In this document: positions 54,756 to 64,000 of the stretch, in pieces | How the letters are laid out: every line of letters starts with the position of its first letter | Position numbering within the stretch: position 1 is the stretch's first letter | NCBI GenBank assembly: GCA_014773175.1 | Contig: VXCM01000058.1 | Span: 496,001-560,000 of the forward strand | Length of the DNA: 64,000 nt | Source: Lucifuga dentata | Lineage: Eukaryota; Chordata; Actinopteri; Ophidiiformes; Bythitidae | Direction: 5' to 3' | Program-made: the position numbers and the translations under genes | The notes under the pieces: model-generated | Database searches by the model: none | What the model was told of the DNA's origin: nothing | Seen by the model: the letters and a program-made list of their open reading frames with translations, nothing else

Positions 54756-56612
54756 AGGAAGTACTCAAAACATATAGTACTCAAAACATATCTATTAGAG
54801 ATAACTTCATTGGTCCACACTCTCCTCAGGGTGATGGCCATGAACTCTCTGGTATTGTTCAGACCAACTGCTCTCTCTCAGAGTTTGAAATAATTTCCCC
54901 TGAGACCCTCATCAGCCTGGTAACTGCCTCCAAACCTACGACATGCATATTAGACCCCATACCGTCGAACCTCTTTAAAGAATTGTTTCCTGTTTTAAGT
55001 AGTTCTGTTCTTCATATTATTAATATGTCACTTTCCGTGGGGTCTGTGCCTTCAGCCTTCAAAACTTCCATTGTTAAACCGCTGCTTAAAACACAAAATA
55101 CTGGCCCACAAATTTTATACAATTACAGGCCAATCTCAAATCTTCCTTTTATGTCGAAACTACTTGAAAGGGCTGTCACTAACCAAATTACTGACCACTT
55201 ATCTAACAACAATCTTTTTGATAAATTTCAATCTGGCTTTCGGTCCCGTCATTCTACTGAAACTGCCCTGACAAGAGTAGTCAATGATCTTCTAATTACT
55301 GCTGATTCTGATTTAACATCACTGCTGCTGCTTCTTGACTTGAGTGCTGCCTTTGACACTGTGGACCATAACATACTTCTAAGCCGCTTGGAGAAGCATA
55401 TTGGTATTCAGGGGACGGTGCTTTCATGGTTTCATTCATATTTATCAAATAGAACTCAACGTGTATACTACAATAATACAATTTCTACTTTCTCTGTAGT
55501 AAAGTCTGGTGTACCCCAGGGATCGGTCCTTGGCCCTATGCTGTTTTCTATTTACATGCTTCCTCTTGGTGATATCATTTGTAAATATGATGTTCAATTC
55601 CATTGCTACGCTGATGACACACAGCTATATGTACCTGTTAAGCCAAATGACCTTTCCCAGCTCCGAAACTTAGAGGCATGTCTTTTAGAAATTAAAAAAT
55701 GGATGAATATAAACTTTCTGCTGTTAAATGCTGATAAAACTGAACTGTTAGTTGTTAGACCAGCAAAGCATGGGCATTTGTTTGAGAATTTGAGTGTTAA
55801 CATTGACGACTGTATTATTCCTGAAAGCTCGACCATCAAAAACCTTGGAGTGATTTTTGATTCCCGTTTAACATTCCAGCCTCATATCAAGTCCATCACC
55901 AAGACAGCATTTTTTCATCTCAGTAATATTGCTAAGATCCGGCCTATTCTATCATTACGTGATGCTGAAACTTTGATCCATGCATTTGTATCTTCCAGAC
56001 TTGATTATTGTAATGTACTTCTCTCTGGTCTTCCAAACTATGCTATTAGAAGTCTGCAGCTTGTCCAGAATGCTGCAGCTAGACTCCTGACAAAAACTAG
56101 AAAATATGATCATATAACACCCGTTCTGGCCTCTCTTCATTGGCTACCAGTACAAGCTAGAGCTGATTTTAAGGTTCTTCTTTTAACTTATAAGGCCTTG
56201 CATGGACTTGCACCACCTTACTTATCTGAGCTACTTACACCATACACACCAGCTCGTCCTCTCCGTTCTCTCGATGCTGCTCTCCTGGTTATTCCTTCAA
56301 TTAACAAAAAATCGCTTGGCTTTAGAGCATTTGCTTACCGTGCCCCTTATCTCTGGAATACACTACCACTACATGTTAAAGAAGCAAGCTCAGTTGAAAA
56401 TTTTAAATCAAGGTTGAAAACCCACCTCTATTCATTATTTTACGGCCTACCTTAGATTATTACTTTTTCAAGCATCCTTTTAACTTTGCTCTTTTAATGT
56501 TCTTGTTTTTACTGTAACTTTGCTTTGATGATCTTTTTAATGTCCCTACTTTTTACCTTTACTGTAAAGTGTATCGGGACCATGATGCATGGTGATTTTG
56601 CACTTTAAATAA

Positions 56613-56653
<41 letters not shown>
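54756..56653 (+). mobile_element. 5'-truncated L2-type LINE with open reverse transcriptase frame and (ATTG)n tail
   Basis: The frame is open from about 54760 to 56455. It encodes a reverse transcriptase region of an L2/CR1-group non-LTR retrotransposon. Visible motifs are YNYRPISNLPFMSKLLERAV, SGFRSRHSTETAL, LLDLSAAFDTVDHN (motif A), SGVPQGSVLGPMLF (motif B) and CYADDTQLYV (motif C), followed by LNADKTELLV and the C-terminal part (HWLPVQARADFKVLLLTYKA). The endonuclease domain is absent, so the copy is 5'-truncated and not autonomous. The 3' UTR ends in AATAAATTGATTG then a (ATTG)n run, the usual tail of L2-like elements. The frame has no stop, which suggests a fairly recent insertion. No clear target-site duplication was found. 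Confidence 0.92.
54983..56455 (+). CDS. L2 LINE reverse transcriptase (partial ORF2)
   Basis: RNA-dependent DNA polymerase part of the LINE at 54756-56653. The listed start is not a real initiator codon: homologous sequence continues upstream in the same frame to about 54760 (CSLSEFEIISPETLISLVTA). Catalytic aspartates are visible in LDLSAAFD (about residue 119, counted from 54983) and YADD (about 209-212). No endonuclease domain is present. Confidence 0.9.
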   Translation: MFPVLSSSVLHIINMSLSVGSVPSAFKTSIVKPLLKTQNTGPQILYNYRPISNLPFMSKLLERAVTNQITDHLSNNNLFDKFQSGFRSRHSTETALTRVVNDLLITADSDLTSLLLLLDLSAAFDTVDHNILLSRLEKHIGIQGTVLSWFHSYLSNRTQRVYYNNTISTFSVVKSGVPQGSVLGPMLFSIYMLPLGDIICKYDVQFHCYADDTQLYVPVKPNDLSQLRNLEACLLEIKKWMNINFLLLNADKTELLVVRPAKHGHLFENLSVNIDDCIIPESSTIKNLGVIFDSRLTFQPHIKSITKTAFFHLSNIAKIRPILSLRDAETLIHAFVSSRLDYCNVLLSGLPNYAIRSLQLVQNAAARLLTKTRKYDHITPVLASLHWLPVQARADFKVLLLTYKALHGLAPPYLSELLTPYTPARPLRSLDAALLVIPSINKKSLGFRAFAYRAPYLWNTLPLHVKEASSVENFKSRLKTHLYSLFYGLP

Positions 56654-56654
<1 letters not shown>

Positions 56655-57106
56655 AAAATGTAAGCTAAAATACAGTACTTGAATAAGTGTCTGTTGTTAC
56701 TTTGTCCGCTTTACATACATATTGTGATTTTCAGACAACTGTCTCAACTAAAATTGGATATCTTGTTACAAAGTTTTATTTTATTGCACAACTTTCAAGC
56801 TAAACTGAATTTTCTGCACATTCAGTCTTTTCCTTTGGATTCTGATACGTGTGAAAGTTATCGGTGGTATTAGGGACATTTTTTTTGTGAGGCCTGGTGC
56901 TGTGTCTAGTGATTGGCTCATTGAATGTTTGTAGCTCCAGCTTGGAAGGTATTTCCTGATTGGATGCTGGGAGCAGTATGGGTCACTGTGGAAGTCCACG
57001 CACAAGCGCGGTCATTCAGTGGCTGTGAACACTGTCGGTTTTCATCTCACTTACATGTGGATGTTGGAGGCAGCCAGAACTGCAGTGACACGAGGCTGCT
57101 GGGACC
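56654..57106 (+). promoter_or_regulatory. Upstream region of the ApoB-like gene
   Basis: 450 bases between the LINE tail and the predicted signal-peptide exon. No clear TATA box was identified. A small CpG-containing segment lies at about 56995-57020. The transcription start is not determined. Confidence 0.35.
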
Positions 57107-60100
57107 ATGTCCTTGTTATCGCCTCATTGTCTACATGTTACACTCATTTTTCTCCTTCTACATGGTGAGTTTTATGACTTTCCTGTGTGTTATGGTCTTT
57201 CTTTGCATTGTACATTTAAAGCAGCTTGGATATACCTGATGACATGACTGAAAGTTTAATATTCATTTTGTAAGTGTGACTAAAATTTTTTAAAATGAAT
57301 TTCTGTGTGGTAGGTGATTGTTTTCAGGCAGAACCTAATCTCTGTGATTCAAGTTGTGCTGGTGAGAATTCATTTTGTTAATCACTTCAAAGTTAATGCA
57401 TGCTGAATGAAAAATGCTTTGATAATAAGAATGACCAAATTGATAATGAAATTTACTGAGACATGGATTTTGCTGAATTTGATTTTCTGTTTCATCATGT
57501 ACGCAGGATTTCCTCCTAATGATTTGGCATATCAGAGAGGAGTGAGGTATACTTACAGGTATACCTCCACTATTACCACAACCCTTCATGGCTCTCACTC
57601 TGGCAGGAATGGACTGGCTTTGGACTGTGTGGTCGATATCGATGTGGTTTCCAAATGCCACTTAATGATGCAGGTCAGTCGTGATGCAATTGTTTTTGAT
57701 GTACGTGAAGTATTGCAAAAAGGTTTATGATGTTATCCTGTCACATCTGCTTAACCAACAGATTAGGAATCCACAGATAAAGCGTCTTTCTCCTCAGAAG
57801 GAACACTCTGTGCAGCGTTTAAAGAGCTTGAGGTGACATATTGGATTTTATAAAATTGTACTTGCATCCAAACTAAATGGCTGCAACAATTGATAACTGA
57901 ATTAATAGTGAATAAATGAATGAATGCACTGAATTATTCTTCATTCACTTAGCTATTTTTGTGCATTTATGTGTGTTTAAACCCAAAATTAAGTCTAGAT
58001 CATTTTGGAATACTACAATTGTTTTTCCAGTGAATGCGATACTTGGTTCAGATGTCTCAGTTGTCTGTGTTCTGGGGTCTTGGGGGGCTCATCTGGTGTT
58101 TTTGTTTCCCAGGGAGTCACTGGAGAGAGCTCGCCTCAAGTTCTCCCTCCAGGGGGGAAAGGTCATGGCCCTCTGTCCCCAGGAGGGGGAGCAGGTGTGG
58201 GCCCTCAACATTAAAAGAGCCCTACTGAGCATGCTCCAGACTTCTCATATGGTCACCAAACAGGAAGAGGTGAGGAATGAGATGTGCATGTTCTATATTC
58301 ATGTGGGTGAATTACAAAAATGTTTTAAACTGTGAAAGCTTTTCACAATTTAGTCACAGAAGCTCTTCAGTTTTTGTGGAGATTGAGACAAATACTTCTA
58401 CCGCCTCTACTCCTACTCTTAACAATAACCTTCATCATTTTTACTCTTCTTCCTCAGACAGATGTGTATGGGACATGCATCAGCAGGTATGAGAGGCAGG
58501 GACGTGTACTGCTAAAAACCAGGGATCTAAAACAATGCCAACAACCAAGGCTGAAAAAGTTCTGGCCCCATTCAGTGGCTCTGGCTGAAGATACAGTAAG
58601 TTTACCTCTATTTTTGTTCAAAGACACATTTGAACTAATTTGTGATAGATATTATTGGTGGATCATCTTTGCCTATTTTCTGATTTCTCAGGTTAAATTG
58701 AGAAAGGTGATGACCTCTGCAGCACAGAATAAGACCTGCAGTCACTCTCAGTATTACAAAAGTGAACTTTTTGAGCAGTTTATTGTCTTTCTTTTTTTTT
58801 TTTTTTTTTNTTTTTTTTTTTTTTTGTCCAGTCATTGCATTCAGAGCTAAACTGCATTCAGCGCCATGGATCCACAGTGATGGAAGAGGTCAATTGTACA
58901 GAAGCTGTTTCCATGGCAACATGGTCTGGAACTGTAGGACTGGTTAAGACTCAAACAGTGTCTACCCTTCTCCTGCTCAGAGCCCAGCCAGGGACCCCTT
59001 CAGGATCAGGTCTGTGTGCTGACTGTATGTGTAAAACTGGCAGGCAAACAGACTGTGACTGTAGGTTTTCAGGAATGATAAAAGGAGGATTATCCACTTA
59101 TTAAGCACAATATTCTTAGAAATGATTGTGTATCCTGTATATTGTTTGAGATACATGGACTCGTTGTGTCTTTCAGATTCTTTAGGTTTTAGCGTGCTGA
59201 CTGACTTACAGTTTGAGGAGGAAGGAGCTGAACCACCAGGCAAAGCCAGAGCATCAATGCCTCAGCAAAGCCGTCAAACCATCAGGATGCTATGTGGCCT
59301 CACCTCAGATCAACAGCTGGTAGGACTCAATTACACCAGGCTGCCATCAATTCTCGACTGAGTTTTCTTTAAAAGATCTGGAAAGAACACTTATTCAACT
59401 TTTGCCTGTTGAGTGCTGTGAAAAACCATCTGATTCCTTTCTTGAATGCAAATGTTTCACTTTTAAGTAGCTCACCTCCTGCCAAACTGATGTTTGTGTT
59501 TGTATGATGTGGTCTGACTTCCCCTTGGGCTTTGAGCCAGTGATTTTAATACCTTCTTACATAGGCATTTAGTCAAATCCAATCTGGCAACCTTCATTAA
59601 AGTCTGTTTACATGGTAGATGTTAAAAGGGGGCTGTCAGACCTCAAAACTGACCTGCTATGGATATCATTTCTGGTTTGGATGAGGAAATCAGTTCACAA
59701 ATCTGCAGAGGTTAGTTGATTCTGCTTGAGTGGAAGTAGTTTGGAAAAAGTCTCAACTGCATCCTTTTCATTATTACCTGCATAAAAGTCCATACATTTG
59801 AATCTGACTCTAAAAGCATAAATGTGTTTATATTGTATCTGCTTACAGGTGTCACAACAGTTCCTTCAGCTGGTCTTCCAGCTGAGAGATCTGACTCTCT
59901 CTCAGCTCAAGACACTTTGGCAAGAAGCATCTTTCAAATGCCGCAATGACTGGTCAGTGTTTTCTCTCCAGCAGTGTATTTGGAATTGTCCTTTAGAGTA
60001 TCTCAATATGTCTCCATCATACTGTTTCAGTTGCACAAGTTGCATGAAATGAAATACCTTGTGCTTTGCTAAATGCATTAAAGCAGAAAAGACTGTTTTT

Positions 60101-63100
60101 TCTGGGTCATATGAGAAATATACACAGTTTCTCTTTGTGCAAAGGACGGTGTGTGTGCTATGTGTGGGACAGTTGCTCTGACAGTGATCAGCCATCAAGC
60201 AAGAATTCTGCTGCAGTATACAATAAACACAAAGACATTGCCTACATTTCTATGAATTGCATAATCCTTGGAATCTAACTTAATTCTTTGCTTTTTTGCT
60301 TTTCATTCAATTTGGTTTAATTGCTACCTCAAAAAGCTATGCTGTGAAATAATCCTTTACGAGACATGGTGACAAATTTTGGCTTGTGGAAATCTGTTGT
60401 CTGTAAACAACAAAGCATGTTTGAAGGACTCATTCATAAATACATCACATGACAAGAGAGGAGCAATTTTAGATTTAGAGGTTTTTTTTGTTTCAATAAT
60501 TGTTTTATCAATTTTTAAAATCAATTTTCTGAAATGAAAAAAAAAATCAAGAATTTCTTAATTATCTTTGATTGTGTAGGGTTACCAGTGTTAATTAAAA
60601 TCACTATGATATTTTTAAGGTGGTAAATGAAAGCCAAATTCAATGAAAAGTAAAATTGTAAAAATTAATTTAGATACTAGAGGGTTAATATTTAACACAG
60701 CAGCACATAGGAAATAATGACATGGCTCACGTTCTATACACGCAGAGGATGCTTGTGTTGTTCTTTCGGATAGGCAGCCATTGTTGGATGCATTACCAGC
60801 CTGTGGCTCAGAAAACTGCATCCTGCTCCTGATTGACCTGATGAAGAGAAAGGAGCTGGAGGAAGATCAGGCTCAGTCTTTACTCACCACCATCGCCCTC
60901 ATCCCTCATCCGTCACCTCAGGTCATCGACTCCATCAATGTAGGAATCATTGCTGTGACATTCCCATCAAAACATCTTCAACTATAAAACCGCACTATCA
61001 ACTATAGTTTCCTATAGTTTTTGTGAAAGAAACACAAATTCACTTATATAAGCCCAGAGGTCCACTACATTTCTCTTTTCTGTTTGTGTTAGGCCTTACT
61101 GGAGATCCCACAGATGCACTCCAAAGCCCTGCTAGCTGGATCATCCCTGATCTATCTGCTGTGCCTGAAATTCCAGTCCTCATGCAGTGATCTTCCTCCA
61201 GTACAAACCTTCATACAGACAGTGGAGGAAACCCTGAGGGAAGGCTGCAAAGGAGAGGAACCCACAAGAGTGAGAGAGGTAGAGTCATGATTTGATGTAC
61301 TTTTCTAATGTAACCATAACACGGATGGACCTTTTGTAACATCTTTCCAATTGTGCATTTATTATGTCACCAACAGCTTTTCTATGCATTGAAATCAGTG
61401 GGGAATGCTGGTCTGTCTGCTCCAACCCTCATCTGGCTGCTGAACCACTGTGTGCTTGGACAGTCAACAGCAATGCAGCTGAGACTTGCAGCCATCCAAG
61501 CCTTCAGACGCATCCCCTGCTCTGCTGATGTGAGTTAAAGCTGAAGGTGATGCTTTTGTCAGTAGTTAAATAAAAATTTGTAACAATGACAAAAATAACT
61601 TTCTATCGGAGTTAAGTAATTTGGACATTTTGCTGTTGGATTTGTGTGGCAAAGCTTCCATAGAGATTTATGTAAAGAGCTCAAATCTAGATTTCATACA
61701 TAAGCCTTTGTATCAGAAATGCATTTGTCTAATGAGGAGTTTATTGGTTCATGATGAGCTTGAAGTGGAGGCGAAGAAGCGAGAAGGTGAGGAGGTGAAC
61801 AGGATTCTGACACCAATGACTGACAGCTGCTTTCCTCCTCAGAGGTCTGTGCTGTTGCAGCTGTACCGCTTCTCCCAGGAGGATCCAGAGGTCAGAATCG
61901 CTGCATACCAGCAGCTCATCCGCTGCCCTGATCCAGACGTATTTGAAGCTGTGAAGATGACGCTGAATACCGAGACCTCCAGTCAAGGTTTGATTTTAAG
62001 CAGCTGTTGTTGGAGGCGCTATGGTTTATGGATATTACAGGAGGTAGAAAAAAAAGTCATATAAACCCCTTTTTCAGAAGCGTTTGTCAACCCTCTTATT
62101 TCTGTTGTTTAGCTTTAACTTCAGCTTGATTATTTTTAATTTACATTTTTTCAGTGTGTAACTACAGATTTCATAATTAAATTAAGATCAGCAGTAGCTC
62201 ACACCAAAGACAACCATGGTAAAAAAAAAAAAAAAAAAAANAAAAAAAAAAAAAAAAAAATGAAATAATAATTGTAACGGTTTACTAATTACCTAAGTAA
62301 GCAAAATGAAAAGGAAGAAAATATGTCCAAACAAAATGTCGATAATCCAATAGAGTTAAACATAGAAAGAATCTGTTCTTTGAGAAATATTGGGATATCA
62401 GTATATTCTTGCAGATATAAACATGTGCAAAGGAATATGAACTTACAATGTCAATCAGAGTGAAGCAGTATTGTAAATATGGAAGATAAGTATCAAGCTC
62501 TCCTCTAACATCTAAATGAATACATAAAACATCCTGATCAGGTTTATCCATCTAAATGAGTCTTTCACACAAATCAACTTTGGTCAGTAACTGTTAAGTG
62601 ATGGAAATCAGCAGTCTCTGTGGCGCAATTGGTTAGCGCGTTCGGCTGTTAACTGAAAGGTTGGTGGTTCGAGCCCACCCAGGGACGAAGTGTTTTGAGA
62701 ATAATACCTTGTGTTCTAATCTGGACTTTGAACCCCAGTGACATGCAGTTTATGTTCCCTTTAGAGTAAAGGATCTGTCAGATGAATAAACGTTAATGTA
62801 AATAACAAACTAGGTTTTAGGTGCAGGTAAGAGCATTTTGTAACTGTTCAAAGTTGGGAGATAAATTTTTAAGAATAGCGGGATTATTCAGTGCATATAA
62901 GTCTGTTTTATATGCACATGGTGTATTTGTAAGTTTAACAGTTTTACTTTTTATTGTTTCATCTTGACTGGGATGAATGGTTTACTTATGTATAGTTTTA
63001 TTATTTATTCTGCTTTATTAACATGTATCTATTGGAAATACACTTTTATGTGACATATGTACTGTATAAGATATAGCACCCTAAGCTGCAGGTTTGAAGC

Positions 63101-64000
63101 CAGGATACAGAGCTACCATGACAAAACGCTAGTCGTCCCTGGGTGGGCTCGAACCACCAACCTTTCAGTTAACAGCCAAACGCACTAACCAATTACGCCA
63201 CAGAGACAACATGTGAAACTAAACAAAATGGCATCCATTGATGTCATATGACAATTATAGTAGCCTAATCCATACTTAAATTTCTTTTTCATTTGATATT
63301 TGACATATTTATTTATTTATTAAGGTGTCATCCCTATTTGAAGTCTCTGTATTCATTATACCATCTCATTCTGCTTAAAATTGTAAACTGATATTCCTTT
63401 GCATGTTTATATATTCAAGGATGTTCTGACTTCAAGGATGTTCGCTCCCTCTTTTGTATCTCACTGACTCTATTTGTATATTTGTATCTACTGATGGGCT
63501 GATTATTATATCCATGTACCATATATTTATTGAATGGTATGGAGGAAAAAAGGCGGAGCCAGAGAGAAATGCCACTTTTCAGACGTTTCCTTTCCTAATG
63601 CATGCTCTTGTTCTGTTTTTCTGTTTGTCCAGTGGGCTCATTCGTATGGAGTCACCTGACTAATGTCCTGAGGAGCGAGGACCCCATGAAGCAGACCCTC
63701 ATAGAGTCGCTGCCTGATGACATTATCAGCAGAGACTTTGAGGCAGAATTCTTGAAATACTCCTCCTATTCAGATTATACTGTCAGCTCAGGTAATAATG
63801 GCTTCATCCCTCAACTTTAGGCAACTTGTTATGTTATAACATTGAGGACCATTTGTAATACTGCAGATTACATAAATAGAGGCTGGTGATGATAACGACC
63901 TATGAGAAGGTGGAGGACCACAATGCATTTAGAAGTATGTGTACAAAGCAGTTTTTCTCTGCTTTTTGTTTCTTTCAGGTATAGGAATCACAAATCTAGA
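57107..64000 (+). CDS. Apolipoprotein B-like large lipid transfer protein, 5' part (continues past the window)
   Basis: N-terminal lipid-transfer (Vitellogenin_N-type) module of an ApoB-like secreted protein. Exons are 57107-57164, 57332-57361, 57507-57673, 57762-57832, 58113-58269, 58458-58595, 58692-58761, 58845-59009, 59177-59319, 59849-59952, 60774-60939, 61093-61278, 61377-61529, 61843-61987, 63633-63791 and 63979 onward; about 644 residues in phase. A signal peptide (MSLLSPHCLHVTLIFLLLHG) is followed by VRYTYRYTS, LDCVVDIDVVSKC, VWALNIKRALLSML, TDVYGTCISRYERQGRVLLK and KTRDLKQC. These match the beta-barrel of ApoB, including the paired cysteines. Helical-domain segments follow (LRDLTLSQLKTLW, ALPACGSENCILLLIDLMKR, QLRLAAIQAFRRI, EDPEVRIAAYQQLIRCPDPD, SHLTNVLRSEDPMKQ). 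The sequence is clearly diverged from human ApoB, so a paralogue is possible. The 58761/58845 junction spans a poly-T/N gap and is the least certain. Confidence 0.85.
60263..60686. repeat. Inverted-repeat element, family 2 (both ends seen)
   Basis: The left end reads TCCTTGGAATCTAACTTAAT then TTGCTTTTCATTCAATTTGG. The right end, reverse-complemented, reads TTAACCCTCTAGTATCTAAA then TTTTACTTTTCATTGAATTT. 424 bp, in an intron of the ApoB-like gene. Confidence 0.6.
62614..62687 (+). tRNA. tRNA-Asn (anticodon GTT)
   Basis: 74 nt with a complete cloverleaf. The acceptor stem GTCTCTG pairs with CAGGGAC (one G-U), discriminator G. The D-arm has GGCGCAATTGGTTAGCGC, the anticodon loop CTGTTAA places GTT at 62648-62650, and the T-arm is GGTTCGAGCC within GTGGTTCGAGCCCAC. 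No intron. It lies in the sense orientation inside the 61988-63632 intron of the ApoB-like gene. Confidence 0.96.
63134..63207 (-). tRNA. tRNA-Asn (anticodon GTT), inverted second copy
   Basis: 74 nt on the minus strand, differing from the copy at 62614-62687 at a few D-arm and anticodon-stem positions (GGCGTAATTGGTTAGTGCG, TTTGGCTGTTAACTGAAAGG). Anticodon GTT at 63171-63173. The acceptor and T stems are identical. The A/B box sequences are intact, so it is probably functional. Confidence 0.94.

Larger units (their letters stand above)
61988..63632 (+). other. Intron of the ApoB-like gene with two tRNA genes and a poly-A gap
   Basis: Bounded by donor G/GTTTGA and acceptor TTTGTCCAG. Contains a poly-A run with N at 62241 and the two tRNA-Asn genes. 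Nothing else was recognised. Confidence 0.7.

Noticed and set aside
58762..58844. Reading straight through the poly-T/N run to extend the ApoB-like exon
   Set aside because: It adds a poly-Phe stretch and an N. A donor at 58762 with an acceptor at 58844 keeps phase and the Cys pattern. An alternative acceptor at 58831 cannot be fully excluded.

Overview
The window looks like draft nuclear DNA of a ray-finned (teleost) fish, probably a spiny-rayed one. The evidence is compact genes with short GT-AG introns, dense (CA)n, (CT)n and (ATCT)n microsatellites, an L2-type LINE, many short inverted-repeat (MITE-like) elements, and protein sequences close to vertebrate orthologues. The species assignment is an inference from gene content; I could not search a database.

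Ten protein-coding genes were rebuilt exon by exon, with splice sites and codon phases checked by hand. In order they are cmpk1 (-), fam78b (+), slc35a3 (-), imp3 (+), sec22b (-), a C1orf21 orthologue (+), tsen15 (-), colgalt2 (+), a BTEB-type Kruppel-like factor (-) and the 5' part of an apolipoprotein B-like large lipid transfer protein gene (+) that runs off the right edge. Strands alternate perfectly, so neighbours are alternately head-to-head and tail-to-tail. The C1orf21-tsen15-colgalt2 trio also lies together on human 1q25, which supports those calls. Two tRNA-Asn(GTT) genes lie in opposite orientation inside one intron of the ApoB-like gene.

The genes are mostly housekeeping or secretory-pathway functions: pyrimidine nucleotide phosphorylation (cmpk1), Golgi nucleotide-sugar import (slc35a3), ribosome biogenesis (imp3), ER-Golgi SNARE traffic (sec22b), tRNA splicing (tsen15), collagen glycosylation in the ER (colgalt2), transcriptional control (klf) and lipid carriage (ApoB-like). 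They do not form an operon or a single pathway.

Between genes lie UTRs, promoters and repeats. A roughly 590-bp inverted-repeat family bounded by TTAA occurs at least five times. A second inverted-repeat family starting with AACCCTCTGGAGTCTAAA-like ends also recurs. There are also a mariner-like MITE, a perfect 48-bp hairpin and a 5'-truncated L2 LINE with an open reverse transcriptase frame.

The assembly contains 21 isolated single N characters. Six are flanked by exact 63-66 bp direct copies and most others sit in homopolymer runs, so they look like unmerged contig joins. They corrupt exons of cmpk1, sec22b and the klf gene and must not be read as biological duplications. I found no CRISPR array, operon or evidently new multi-gene system. 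The most interesting items are the ApoB-like paralogue with its intronic tRNA pair and the TTAA-bounded repeat family.
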